64,000 nt of DNA from Carallia brachiata (GCA_021464245.1 JADCRB010000013.1:8406895-8470894), one strand, 5' to 3'; counted from the first letter of the stretch, positions 24,365 through 37,395 are shown. The notes: generated from the letters alone by a model not told the origin. Translations and numbers: made by a program.

Positions 24365-24865
24365 TAAGTGTCTCAGATCCAACCCAAGCATCCCTTAGAC
24401 GAGGCCCAAGGAACTTCGGTATGGGGCTCACAGCGCAGCCTCGGGTCCCGAACGGCCCACATCGATAGGCTGAGAGAGACCTTTTTTTTGTATTTTTTTA
24501 TTTTTTCCATCAGAGTTGGTAGTCGAGGGTAGACCTACAGATTAGAGTCACAGGTTTCCAACTATAGCAGCAACTGCTACACCTCAACGGTAAAGAGAGA
24601 CCTGATCCATTACCTATTGCATCATAATTGAGACCCACTCGCCTTGGACAAGGTAAGGCTTCTGGACTTTACCATGTATCTAAGAACCCTGACTGACCAT
24701 ACTAATTTGATCTTTGGAGTGCTAATGCCGAAACCTTACCCCGGACCTTAGCCATGCGCTTTTGTGTAGGCTTCCCCAGACCTCTCTGCCTCGAGGCCCA
24801 GTGTCAATCCGGCGAGCTCAAACTTTGCCGCCTGCCCTACTTGATAAGCTCATTAACGGTACTAA
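24365..24865. mobile_element. retroelement-like GC-rich debris
   Basis: A GC-rich island in AT-rich DNA. The passage ctgactgaccatactaatttg followed by tttggagtgctaatgccg and a Pro/Arg-type end (cggcgagctcaaactttgccgcctgccctacttgat) is the style of non-coding leader found in some plant LTR retrotransposons. No LTR, polyprotein or target duplication was located, so it is only a probable remnant. Confidence 0.35.
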
Positions 24866-27117
24866 AAATAAAATTTGCTATTGGTACAAAACCCCGATCC
24901 AAAGAGGTCATATGAGCAATAAATACTGCCACTGCAAGTCAGTTTGCTTCCTTCTTTTGTAAATCAATGAGATCGCAAGTAAAGAATAAGGAAAGGGAGA
25001 AAATTATCAACCACAAACTGCCAAACTGGGGAGAGAGATCATATAGAGAGCATTGAATTATTTCACATGGGAAGTGGGGTGAGCTCCGAATGTGCAAACT
25101 AATATGGAGATGGTTAAACAAAAGGGCGGTGCTTTGTGCCAAAGACCAAAAAATCAACACGTTAGTGGAAACAGGCGAGGGACATAGATGCGCTGAAGAG
25201 GCATTTTCAGTAGAAGCATTAGCATTTAGCAGCGAAGCAATAGCTGTACCTTTTACATTATTAGTCTTAAGTCATAATATGTGAATTTGACATTTGATGC
25301 CGATGGGAAGCGGCAGCAAACGTGACTCGCTAAACTTCACATGGCGATGGCCATCCAATTCCCCGCCATCCCCATGTGCCGACCCAAGCTTCCATCTTTT
25401 TCCGTCACTAAAACCACACCACATTCCAACAAACCTAATTGTCAGCCACGACGCCTCCTGTTCATAGAATTAATTCAGATTCATTACTTGGAATAAATTA
25501 AAAAATTAGTACTCGAGTGAAAATTAGTTGATTCTTTTTGATATGTTGTAAATATTAAAGTTGGACTAAGAGTGTTTTCGTGTATAAAAATAATTCTCTT
25601 AATTTATTGTGCGATTGACCATATATATTAGCGATCCAACGGTCTAAATTTTATATTTTTTCATAATTCAACGGTCTAAATTTTTATGTGTCAATTTTAT
25701 GCTTATCTTAATTGTCTATATAATTTTTTCTTAATAATTAATTATACTGAGAGTTGCTTCTAGTGCTATTATTAAGATTTGTTAATAGTGGTATCAGAGG
25801 TAGAGGTAGTTACTCTTAACATTAGGCATCAAAACGGGCACTTAATTTGGAGTTGCATCAGAGCACATTGCTCGTTAATAATAATATCATAGCTTTCTTG
25901 CTAAACTTCAGCGGCCCAACGTGGTGTCTTTGTTCACCGTCTCCCCTACATCGCTAACGGGTCCTAATCTTGTCAGAAATCGATCAGAAAAAGCCAATTG
26001 TTCGTAGGGAAGTCCTATGATTAGAAGAAAAGTATTTGAAGGAATTTTTAAATATAAGTAGTTAGAAATTATTTATAATTTTATAGATTCATCGTGTAAC
26101 AAAAAAATAATATTTTATTTTTTTCAATTACATTGTAATCAAAATAATTACAATAAATTTAATAAATTATATTACAAAAATTGTCTCTAACAATTTCTTT
26201 TGCCAATATAACAGTGCCCTGTCCACGTTACATCCTCGCGACGTCGTTTCTGCAACTCCAGCAGTCATCCATCGCCTCCTCGATATGTTGTTCCCAAGCC
26301 TCCCAATTAGTTGGAACCAAGCAATTGAGTGGGTCGACGTTGTCCAGTGGAAAATTCGACAACGAAATTTCAAAACGATAGAGAGAAAAAGAGGAAAAAA
26401 AAACAAAAAACAAAAAGGAAAGAGGCCAAAAAGCAGCAAAAGTAAGAGGCAAAGTAATTCAGTATATATATTTTTTAAACAAAATGACATGAATTAAAAA
26501 AATAAAATAATTTTTTTTTATTAAAACCGCTCAGTATTCAGTTCAATAGACTGACTAATTTAAATCGATTCGGGTTAGATCCTGAAAGACGACAAAAGCC
26601 TCCTAATAACTATTTAACGTGATTACATTCGCAGGGATTTGAACTCGAAATCTCTCGTTAAACGATAAAAATAAAACGATTTGAGGGGCTGCAGGAAAGT
26701 CAATTCAAAGGCTTCTAGTGAGTGGGTGTTGGATTAGCCCACTTAATGAATATTGTACGGATAAGTACAAAAGCCCACCCCTCCTCCGGCCCACAAAAAT
26801 GGCTTCCTTCCCTCACTGTCCCTCCAGTGAAATAATGTGACTCTCTTTTTTCTGTCATTATTCTTGCATCAATTTGTTCCTTGCAGGTTGCAGCAGCCAT
26901 CAGCTCCACCAAGATAACAGTTTCGAATCCCTAATCAGCTGACCACTGTTTCAAATGAATTAACCGTCTTACTTTGAATTCCCTCTACCAAAGTATGCCA
27001 TCCATTTCCCATCTTTTTTTTTTTAAATAATAAATATAATTGGGATTAAGGGTTTATTATTATTGTTGTTGTTGTTCCATTCACTGACTTGTCTAACATT
27101 TTCACTCAATCCAAACC
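24866..27117. other. intergenic, includes decayed repeat pieces
   Basis: At 25789-25800 the bases tggtatcagagg match the start of an initiator-Met tRNA primer-binding site, so a decayed LTR element may adjoin it. The segment at 26190-26390 has overlapping open frames on both strands but no recognised product. The right end, 26930-27117, is the promoter/5' UTR of COQ3. Confidence 0.4.
25789..25800 (+). mobile_element. possible LTR-retroelement primer-binding site remnant
   Basis: Eleven of twelve bases match the tRNA-iMet-type primer-binding site TGGTATCAGAGC used by plant Copia elements. The sequence before it (attaagatttgttaatag) could be an LTR end, but no TG...CA LTR could be confirmed. 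Confidence 0.3.
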
Positions 27118-27222
27118 ATGAATTCAAAAACAGCGGTTGAAGTAGAGGCAATTGCGCAATGGGCTCCACAAAGTTTCTGTTCCAACAACTCCGAGTCGGT
27201 TATATTTCTCAATTGTCAATAA
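27118..27222 (+). CDS. upstream ORF overlapping the COQ3 start, 34 residues
   Basis: An ATG with A at -3 lies 41 bases before the COQ3 start and opens a 34-codon frame that runs through it, out of frame, to a TAA at 27220-27222. If the transcript starts upstream, ribosomes could be diverted from COQ3. No evidence of its translation beyond the frame itself. Confidence 0.3.
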   Translation: MNSKTAVEVEAIAQWAPQSFCSNNSESVIFLNCQ

Positions 27223-29207
27223 CCAAACATCATCGCCAACTCCACGGTGCCACCGCCGTTGCTCAATGTCACAGCCTCACAAACATTATTCACAATCTGC
27301 TTCGGCTTCAACCAATTTCGACTGTTTCTAATGATAATACCAGCACCAGCAGCAGCAGCACCAGTAGCACCAGTAGTACTAAAGCTCAAGGCAAACCCCA
27401 GACGACGTCGTCGTCGTCTTTGAAGGATATTGAGCTCGCTAAGTTCTCTGCTATTGCTGATACCTGGTCGGTTGTGCTTGCGCTCTCCCGTGTTTGTGTT
27501 TATTATTTTTTGATTATGAATAAAATCTATAATAATAATTATAAAAAAAAAAAAAACAAAGTGCAGGTGGGACAGTGAAGGGCCATTTAAACCATTGCAC
27601 GCCATGAATCCTACAAGACTTGCTTTTATTCGCTCCACTCTTTGTCGCCATTTCAGGTGTTATTTTGTATTTCCCGTTTCTTTATATATTAAATGAAATA
27701 GTCATTTTGCTTAAAAATTATTTTGTGTTATAATTTTCACTGCACATTTTGATTTAGAATGTTTGAACAACACGTTTGGATACAATGTCCGAAAAGTCAA
27801 ATGCGCAATGCTTGATTTCATGTCTGGATGTTTATTTGTATTCGAGGCAAAATATGATATGATACGTTGATGCCTGCGAAGTAGTTCCCTTTTTTTTTTT
27901 TTTTGCCTCTTGCTGAAATATTTACTTGTTTTTTTTTAGGAAGGATCCACTGTGGCCTAGGCCTTTGGAAGGACTAAAAATACTTGATGTGGGTTGTGGT
28001 GGTGGAATCCTTTCTGAGGTATCACTATTTCTGATACTTGATAATTCTGAGTCCATGAATATGTATCTGTAGGCAAGTTTCTTCTGTTTCTAGCTTCTTG
28101 TATCAAAGTTTTCCCTTGCTATTGTATGTGATTTCTGAATCGGTTCTTATTATGAGCAAGCAGCATGCGCTTATTTTGTTCTGGATCATGGCTCATGGGG
28201 CCTCCCTTGTTGTAATGGCATTTGCAACTATGGCAACAAAAAACTGATGACAGCAACCTAGAGTTGGTGAGGAGAACCCAACACCATGTATCTTGATGAG
28301 TAATTCTAGGAAGTCCTTGGACAACTTCTGTATTCCAGTAGATACCATAGTTTAGTTCTCAATAAGCGCCCTGATTTTATTGTTGCCATGGGCCTATGGG
28401 CCATCAACTAAGCTTTTAATTTGTGCAGTAAGTTTTGCTACTACTCTAATTCAGGTTAATGGCTTGATTGCTTAAATTGTAACTTACATGGTTTTCTACC
28501 CTCAATTAATGCTACATTGTTTTCTTATCTAGTTTTCTGCGCATCTATATCATATATACTGGATTTAATTTTTCCTCTCTTCACACAAGTAACTTTTTTT
28601 TTCCCTCTTATTATTCAGTGCATTTTTTTTGCTTTGACATGCTGGAAGCTTCTGTAATGAATGCTTGTCAAATTTGATGTAGTCTTATTCAATTTTGATT
28701 AAACTAGGATAAGGCAATGATAGCATTTTAGGATGTGAGTTTTTGAAATAGTTGAAAAAATAGTAAGAACTAGTTAGCGTTATGACTTTGTAGCACAAGA
28801 GGCGAATTTTAGGGACCATATTTTAAGAATATGCATTCAGAATTCCTGGTTATGTGAAGGAAAAAGATACTCTAGGGACCATAGTTATTTGGTGTTCTGT
28901 CATGTAAACCAACTACTGTGAGGTGCTTATGGACAACATTTCAATAAAAATGTGTGTTTAGCTGCTATTCCTCGGATATTTTAATTAGTGATGATTATGT
29001 AGTCTTAAAAGTAACCAGGCAGATATATGATTAATTAAAACCAGATATTTATTTGGCATGATGCAATTTTCATCTTAGGTTTTTTTTTTTTTTGGGAAGT
29101 ATGTTATGGATCATTGTGGTTTTTCTTTGAGTAATCGCCTCGAGTACTTAGAGAATGCATATTTTCTGGACTGGTAAAAATGACCAATATTATCCTTAGG
29201 GGGCCAT

Positions 29208-29243
<36 letters not shown>

Positions 29244-31976
29244 CTTTGTTTTTTTGGGATGTGTTAGATGCTCATAGTCTGTTATTTGACTAAATCTAGA
29301 TTGGCATGGGTTTTCACCTTGCATTGCTACATTATTACAGTTGATTTCTCTTTTCTGTTTTGTTTTTGAACTTCAGCCTTTGGCTCGAATGGGTGCAGCA
29401 GTGACAGGAGTTGATGCTGTGGAGAAAAATATCAAGATTGCACGCCTTCATGCTGTATGTTCATAATGTTTCATCGAAACTTTTTATATGTGTATGTGGG
29501 TGTTTGTGTTGAAGGACAAGCCTTGATGTAACGGTAAGGTTACTCCATTGTAAATGATCACAGGTTCGAGTCGCAAGATAGCCTCTTTTTCAATATAAAA
29601 GTAAGGTTTCACACATTTTATCGTTTGCCCAGACCCCTTTGAATGAAAGCATCATGCAGTGGGACACCTATTTAAAGTGGGTGTTTGTGTGAATTTGCAT
29701 CAATGTAATTTTTGTGGAAGAAGACATCTCCTCTCATTTTGCTAACTGTAGCTACTTATTGACTGATTAGATGGCTATGGTAGGAATTAGATATGAATAA
29801 GTCCTCCATTTTGTACCTGATTTTCATTTGATAGCTCTTCCTGGTTCCCGCCTCATGAAGAACTTTTTTTTGCATCCCAACCTTCCCAAAACTCTGTAAA
29901 CGCTAATATTGGCACAAACTTGAGAAGAGGTCTGCCATGCTTTAAGATCTGGTTTGAAATGTTTCTTTTTCTGTTATCCTTTCTTCAAATCAAAGTCAAA
30001 TACATAGAAAGAGAATTCATACCTGAAATTCCTTTTTCTATAAGTTCTCTTCACAAAGGGTGCCCAATGCACAGGGATCAAATATAGTGTAGGGTCTTGA
30101 GGGGACAATTTATGCGATGCTTTTTCTCTGTTTCTGTTGAAAGGATGTCTACGTGACTTGAATAACTTCCTGGCCACAGTGGAGCAACTTTATTGCTACA
30201 ACAAAGCTCACTCTATTCTTCTCATTTCTATCCCTTTAGTCATTTAATTTTGAGAACAGCAGAAACTTGAATTTGTGCTCAGCTAACTGGTAAATGGATT
30301 ATGTGTCTGGAGTTACCAAGGTAGTTGAGAGAGAGTTAAAATTATTCAAGAAAATGCGAAAATATATATGCAAAAGGTTTTTACTGCAATATATCTTTTT
30401 CCTGGTCAATTCCCTTATCACAATTTACAGATCTACTAAGTCAATCTCGGATTCCAAGTTTATCTTCACATAAGATTCATCTTCTTGCAAACTAGAATTC
30501 TTAGTGCTGAGGAACTTACTGATATTTTTCTAATGGCCTGTTATATATAATTATTTTGACTAATTGTATGACCCTTTATCTATCTGCACAGGATTTGGAT
30601 CCGGTGACTTCAAGCATTGAATACTGCTACACGACAGCTGGTACGCTCCAAGCCTATTTGTCTCTCGTGTTGGTCGATATTTCCAGCCATCTGATTTCTA
30701 TTATCAGTTTCTAACCTTAATTGCATTATCTGTATACAAAATTAATTCTGTCCTTGAGAATGAAGGTGCATCCTCTTGTGAATGGTGGAACTAACTAGTT
30801 TACTATCATTTTCCATTATGCAGTTTTATTTACACTAATCTATCCTGCAATACTTACTAAAACTTGTATTCTTCGAACATCTTTATATTATTATTTGTCT
30901 ATGTCTTTTTGCATTATTTTACATGCACTAATATGTCTTCAGAGTTAAGTTACCATTTTTTTAGTTGATCTATGTGCTCGTGTGGCTATCTAGGCATTTA
31001 CGTGTTTGTGATAATATTTTTCCATATACTTCTCTACATGCAGCTCACGGTGGAGTGATAAGTTTGGGACAGTTGGGCATTGGTCATAACACTTTTTAAT
31101 AAGGCCTTTGTAGAAAAAGACAACACACAATAGTAGTCACATTCGTGAGTTAATGGCAGTCAATATGTTTTGAAAAATGGCAGAGAAAATGCCAATATAT
31201 ACTTTATGTTATTTACAACCGCTAAGCTGATTTCATCTATATATGCCTTGGGTTCCCACCTAAGAAAATGTATTCACTGATCTACTAATCCTAATCAAGC
31301 ATACACACGCATTTTTACAGCTAAAAAGTAACCATGTGTTGACAATTGACAATACAGAGGATTTGCATATGTGTGTATCTCACTGGGATATAGTTGTATT
31401 TACAAAGATTCCTTTCACTTATCAAGAAAAATTTATAAAAGATTTTCTAATCAAAATTCATACAGCTGGCAGACTGGTTTTATTTTATACGAAAAAAGGA
31501 ACACTTATAACAAAGTTGCTCGTGACATGACATGTGAATGGGCAGCACAGGGCACATTAGTCATTTAAGTGGAGGTGGGTTGGGGATGCTAATTGAGCTT
31601 GGCAGTACTTATGCTGGTCCCTTGGCTTTATCCTTGATGCAAAGAGCAAAGGGCTCGAGAGAAAGCTAGGTCTAAGAACTATGGAATTTTGGTTAGGGCC
31701 AGGTTTCATGTAAGTTTTGTAATTCAACTCCCAATAGTGTCTCCTCTTTTGATGGCGGTTGGTGTATTTTCCATGTGGTATATGAGTTTTTATTAAGTAG
31801 ACACAGCATATCAATCAGCAACAGTAGTCTTTACCAGATATTTCTACTTTTACAAGTTTGTCATCTACTGCAATTTGAGTCTGATGTAGTTCCTTACCCT
31901 CTAAAAATACAACTTAATGACAGAAAAGCTGGTTGAAGAGCAGCGGAAGTTTGATGCTGTGATAGCACTGGAGGTG

Positions 31977-32008
<32 letters not shown>

Positions 32009-34791
32009 TTCCCTCCATTTTTAATTAGCTGGATGTTCAATTTATTTATAGGCTTTGAACCTATAACCTGCCTATTGCTTTAACAGCATGTTTGTAAGGT
32101 ATAGAAAAACATATGTTTGCTATCACAACAAACATATGTTTGTAAGGTACACACAGAGGTGTCTCTGTGCGTACTGGATGGGGAATTTTGGACATGCTTC
32201 TTTATTGCCAGTTTGCTTGTACATTTTCTTTTTTTTTTTTTTTTTTGGCATGTAATATCTGAAGGAAGTCTAGGTGAATACTACCATTTTGACTATATTT
32301 TGCATGTGATGGTAGATGGAAGAAAAAGTTATTAGAATGTCATCACAAAAAGAAAGGGAAAGGATTATCAGGTCATCCAATTAGTTGAGGTTCCAAGTTG
32401 TTTTTTTATTTTTTCAAATTTTATTTGTGTTTTGTGGGACTTTCTAGCACTGTGCATAATTATTGGTTCTACTGTAGTAAAAGCCACATGGGGTTGTGAA
32501 CATGATAGTTTAATGAATTAGGGATCTTCCCTAGATTGATATTTAGAAGCTTTTCATTTTTGATTTATAAAGGGCTCACCCGGAGCATAAAGTGCTCCCT
32601 GCTTTAGTGCGGGGGTAGGGAGAGAGTGGGTGCATATATATGCAGTCTTCCCCTTGTATTTCTGCAAAAAAGGCTATTTCTACACCTTGAACCCGTGACC
32701 ATGAGGTCACCAAAGGAGTAATTCAACTGTTGCGCCAAGGCTTGCCCTCCATTTCTGATTTATGTGTGGTAAATTTTCATGAGGTTATCTAAGTTATGGC
32801 AATGAAGGGTGAGTCCGTCAAGTCTTGATGTACTAGTATTGTTACTTCATTATGACTTAGAGGTCACAGGTTTGAGTCGTGAAATGAGCTTTTTTGTAGG
32901 AGCAGAGGTAATACTGCGTATATCTAACCCTGCCCCATGCCACAGTCTTGTGCACTGGACACTCTCTCTATTAAAGTCATGGCAGTTTTTAGAAATACAT
33001 AAGAGAGAATGGTGTTCGTTTTCATGTTAGTATGTGAGGAAGGCATTTATTTATGTTTTGTAGTGGGTTATGAATGAAGTATAACGTGAAATATATTCTT
33101 GAGAGTTGAGACAACTAGTTTTGTGGTTTATGCTTTTTCTTTTTCTTCTCTTCTTCTTCTTCTGTTCTTTTTTTTTTTTTTTGTGTTTTTGTTTTTTTTT
33201 GTTTTTTGGATAACTAATGCTTGGATACTATATAGGTGTAGATGCTATTCATTCCCATGTGGAATATTTATCTCATTCGCACAAACAGAAGCAGATGAAT
33301 GGGTTGGCAAATTCATAAGGCATTTGTTTCCCCATCTCTGAAAATGTGATGAACTATTAACTGTTTGAGTGTGCGGGAGATATTGTGCTGTATGCCTGAT
33401 AGTGTCTGTGGAGTGGATGCTGCAGCATTGTTGGTTTTCTATATGGAAAGACATGATACTTTGTGCGATTATTAACCATTAAAATGGTGCTTGATATGTG
33501 ATTGAAATTCCTATGTTATTTTAGCCAGGTAGAATTTGGGCCAATATCTGTTGCAAGGTGCCAAAAGAATTGCAGCTGCTCTAATATCTTTTTGGTGTTG
33601 AGGCTTTATGACCATACGCACGGGCCTAAATTGTGTAACTTCATATTTAGGATTGCTATAATTAGTAAAATGGTCTAAAATGCAATACTGTGTACTCTGC
33701 TGCAAATTTATAACGTGCGCCAAATTTGAGGTTTGAGCCCTGCTGAATGTGGTTCCTTGTCCTTGTATCTAATGTATTACACTCTGCATTCAGCTTGTCT
33801 GTGAACTGATAATTTCATTCTAGGTGATTGAGCATGTAGCAGATCCTGCTGAATTCTGCAAGTCGCTGGCTGGATTAACTGATCCCTGGGGGAGCTATTG
33901 TGGTTTCAACTATCAACCGCTCAATGAGATCATATGCCACAGCTATTATTGCAGCAGAGTACATACTCCACTGGGTATGAGTTTTTCACTCATGCCTTAG
34001 TTTAGCTTAAGAATCATCTCTTGTTTGGTGTTCATTGTCTTGTAAAAATCTTGATTATTGCTGGTGGTACTTTTAATTCAATCTCTAGGTTTGGTGCTTG
34101 GTGGAAGATGTTTTTCCTGATGCTCAAACCTTGTTCGTGTTTCCGTTAAAACAATATTTTCTTAATTTTCCAAAGCAAAATCTAAAAACTTTTTCCCATG
34201 TTGATTGACCATATCATCTTGCATTTTTATCATAATGAAGTGGATTAAAGAGTGAATTGTTGTGCAAATCGGGTTGAACTTTTAGGACGCATAACATTTA
34301 GATAATATATTCGACAATGGCAGATGAGCACACAAGCAACCTGTTAGTCAACTTTTAGCCCCTCTTCCTTTGCCTCTTTTGTCTGTGTGTGTTTTGTGTT
34401 GTTTTTTTTTTTTTCCTTCTTTTTGGCTGGTGTGGGGTTGGGTGCTGTGTGGTTTGTTTGGTTTGCTTGTGGATAGGATTCAAGACTGTCTAATTAATCG
34501 CTTATCAGCAGCTTCCAAAAGGAACACATCACTGGTCAAGTTTCCTTACGCCTGAAGAGCTAGTCCTGATCCTGAAACGTGCTTCTATCAATGTAAGGCT
34601 GATGATATCACTTCTGATATGCACACTTGTGTTGCTCGGCTTTTGTTAATAATGAGTTTTGCTTCTGAATTGGATTTATCTAGGTTAAAGAAATGGCCGG
34701 ATTTTCTTACAGCCCTTTGACTGGGCGATGGTTTGTTTCAGATGACATTAGCGTTAACTTCGTTGCCTTTGGTGTCAAAAATTGCCAATAG
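27159..34791 (+). CDS. COQ3: COQ3, mitochondrial ubiquinone O-methyltransferase (one-base insertion)
   Basis: Catalyses both O-methylations in ubiquinone biosynthesis with S-adenosylmethionine, on the inner mitochondrial membrane. Nine exons: 27159-27466, 27567-27656, 27940-28018, 29377-29454, 30592-30640, 31924-31973, 33824-33974, 34512-34592, 34684-34791. The start is the ATG giving [15 protein letters not shown], a basic presequence, followed by a Ser/Thr-rich spacer. Family signs: [22 protein letters not shown] motif [42 protein letters not shown] and [19 protein letters not shown] before the TAG. Exon 7 is 151 nt where 150 is needed; one base is extra near 33880-33886, after SLAGLT, so the PGGA motif and the rest of the exon are read in a second frame. 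Corrected length is about 330 residues. Introns carry three SINEs and two microsatellites. Identity certain. Confidence 0.93.
29211..29241. repeat. (CTTT)n microsatellite in COQ3 intron 3
   Basis: About eight CTTT units, about 135 bp upstream of exon 4, adding to the pyrimidine-rich end of the intron. Confidence 0.95.
29510..29676 (+). mobile_element. tRNA-derived SINE in COQ3 intron 4
   Basis: 167-bp body with a Pol III promoter look: an A-box region (aagccttgatgtaacggtaagg) and a B box (acaggttcgagtcgc). A perfect 14-bp direct repeat, GTGGGTGTTTGTGT, flanks it at 29496-29509 and 29677-29690, a clear target-site duplication. Similar in organisation to the element at 32802. Same strand as COQ3. 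Confidence 0.85.
31977..32005. repeat. (CT)n microsatellite abutting the COQ3 exon 6 donor
   Basis: The CT run starts at intron position +4 after the donor (GAG/gtgctctct). The donor bases +3 to +6 do not fit the usual AAGT, probably because the repeat expanded into the splice site. Confidence 0.93.
32569..32750 (-). mobile_element. Au-type SINE in COQ3 intron 6
   Basis: On the minus strand it starts gagggcaagccttggcgcaac (A box) and has the B box gggttcaaggtgtag, then a body with tgcagaaatacaagg and ends ctccgggtgagccc, which matches the layout of the widespread plant Au SINE. Flanks at 32556-32568 and 32751-32763 repeat ATTTTTGATTTAT with one mismatch, a 13-bp target duplication. Inserted antisense to COQ3. 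Confidence 0.88.
32802..32973 (+). mobile_element. tRNA-derived SINE in COQ3 intron 6
   Basis: 172-bp element with A-box (agtcttgatgtactagtattg) and B-box (cacaggtttgagtcgtg) sequences and a 3' part like the Au group (gtgcactggacact). Flanks at 32791-32801 and 32974-32984 repeat AAGTTATGGCA with one mismatch. It lies only 38 bp from the opposite-strand SINE. Confidence 0.82.
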
Positions 34792-36088
34792 AAACATCAA
34801 TGTATCAAGTTTTTTCTATTGAGATTTTTGGTTGTATAGCTTCGAAATTAGAGTAGAGAACTACAGTTTACTCAATTTTTTCGCATTGTTTATCTGGCCA
34901 TTTTTTCTATTTCGTTGTCGTCATACTTGGTGCTGAATGCTGGGTTCAGAACATTTGCAGAATTAAAGACACCCCAAAAATCCAGGGTGATAAAATAGGG
35001 TAATGTATTTGAGTTGATCAATGGTAGCCCAACGGTGAAAAAAATGTGGAGGGTGAGCATGAGCATTGGGGTTCGAACCCCTAACTTGGGAGTTGAGACA
35101 GAAGCTTTCAACCAATCAAGTTATACTTTGTGCTCCCGGCTGAGAAAATTTATCTGTATAAGTGTTCATAGTTGGCTTTCTTAATCTGAGGTGGTGACTT
35201 AAATCTTTTGAAGGTTCTAAATGGGATCGATGGCCCAATGGGGTAGTTAGTTAAATGATTGAGGCACGTTCTATTTCTGAGATTTCTTGCTTAGGTTTTT
35301 ATCTATGCTCGAAATCACAGGATCTGCATGGTCCGTGGAGGTTCTACAATTTTATCTAAGAACAAATTGCACGAAAAATTTCTTGGAATTCGATATGAGC
35401 TGGGGGTTATTTTTTTCTCTTTTGACCAGCAAAAAAAAAAATCTATTGTAATTATATCGGTCATTGAATATGCAAGTTGAGTTAGATTTTTCTCTATTTT
35501 ATGCTAATTTAATCTAGCCCATAAGAGGAGATTTGTCATTCAGATTTGTCATTCAAATATTGTTGAGACTGAGCGTGACTCCCTTAAACTAGTTGAAGTG
35601 ATTGTCGAGTTTGGAACTAACGGTGCGTATCTTACTGTCAAGTCGGATGGTTTTAGGAGTCAACGATCTATAGGCATTGTTGTTGGGATTCGAATCTGTA
35701 ACATGAGTGAAAAAAGTATGATCAATAAGTTATTATTTCAAATGGTGAACGCAAAGGGTTAATATAGAAGTACTTTTGTAACTTGTGGATATTTTAACAA
35801 ATCCAATTCTTTTTTTTTTCCTCAAAAAATAGAATTAGAGCAAAAAAAAAAAAAAAAAGAAAGGCCATAGTTTCAACGTCTATCATGCGGAATAATTATA
35901 GCAATTATTTTATTTAATCATGCATTTAATATGCCAAATAAAATAACAATCTCGTAGCCGTTTCCAATTCTTTGAAATAAAGCTTTAAACCGTAAATCTT
36001 TAAATACCCCCATTATATCTTTCTTTCTTTCCCTGCGACTCCTCTCGCAGTTTTGTTAAAATTTTTCATTACTTCTTGTTGTTCGTCA
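34792..36088. other. intergenic between COQ3 and the GDSL gene
   Basis: Contains two tRNA-like pieces: a B-box palindrome ggggttcgaacccc near 35070 (after a sequence like agcccaacggtg) and gggattcgaatctg near 35687. They may be further degraded SINEs, without visible target duplications. The end, about 35990-36088, is the promoter/5' UTR of the GDSL gene. Confidence 0.4.
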
Positions 36089-37395
36089 ATGGAGAAGCAG
36101 GCCTATAATTTCCTCTTCTTTTTGCTGCCCTTTTTCCTGATGATCACTACTTCTTGCGCTGGTTCGGCCGCCTAATTACCTTTTATATATATAATAAGTC
36201 ATCTATATATTTGGAAGCAAGCAAGGTTTTAGCTTTTGTGAATGTGGGCCTTAGTTCAGATGCGATAATTAATATATCTTGATGCATTCCTTTTTTTTTT
36301 TTTCTATGGTTAAAAAAAATGAAAAAGCTTTTGTGAATGTCACAGCACTGCTACTGACTTTGTGTTATATATTTTTGATTGATGTCCTAGGAATACAGGA
36401 AACAAAAAGGTCGGACAGACGACAACGTGGCTCCATGAAGCTCTTTGTATTTGGGGATTCCTATGTTGACACTGGCAACTTCAGGAAACATGCAGGTTCA
36501 TGGCTTGAACCTAATGGCGTCACTTTTCCAGGCAAACCCAGCGGCCGCTTCTCCGATGGTCGTGTCCTTACCGATTACATAGGTGCATATATCGCTTTCT
36601 TGCTTAAATTAATTTCTTCCTTCATTTCTGGTCCCTTATTTGCTTGCCTTTTCTATCTTCTTCCATGGTCTAATATTTAATAACCATTCAATTCAACTGG
36701 GAGAAATTATCTCCAGAAAAATTTTAATTCAATTTAATTTTAAGAGTTTCAATACATGACAGATGGAGATTTTGAACATGCCATAGAAGGTTGATTGCGA
36801 GTCCCGTGCAATTTTTTTTTTTTAATTTTAGAAAAGAATATATGATCTACAACAAAATAGTTAGAATATTCATACAATTAATTGTGCAAAAAAATGTTTT
36901 TTTTTTATTTTTTTTTAAGTTGTCTTTTTTTTAATCTTAATTCTATAACACAAATTAAATTTCAATCTTTGGCACATCAACATTAACCAAAGTCTGTTGC
37001 ACATATGATATTTTAATTCAATTTAATTTTAATAACCATAAATTAATAGTTAATTAATTTTCTTTTATTTTTATTGGAATTAAAATTAGTGCAGCTTCAT
37101 ATCTTGGAATAAAGACTCCAATAGCATACAAATGGAGAAAGCCGCAAACAAAACGCAGCTAGAGCGTGGAATGAACTTTGCTGAAGGAGGTAGTGGCATA
37201 CTTGATACTTGGGCAAAGGGCAGCCACAACATGACCACCCAAATCAATCAATTCAAGCACCTACTACATGAGGAGGAACCAGTGCGTTTACCAAACACGA
37301 CCTTCAGACGTCCGTTGCACTGCTAGCCGTCTGTGGCAACGACTATGATACTCTTGCAAGGAATAATGGCACCTTGAAGGTCAGTTACAGTGCGC

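Noticed and set aside
26167..26490. Overlapping open frames on both strands
   Set aside because: Starts are doubtful, A- and T-run-derived residues dominate one end, no family recognised.
35020..35140. Possible tRNA gene with ggttcgaacccc
   Set aside because: Only the B box is convincing; no cloverleaf could be formed. More likely SINE debris.
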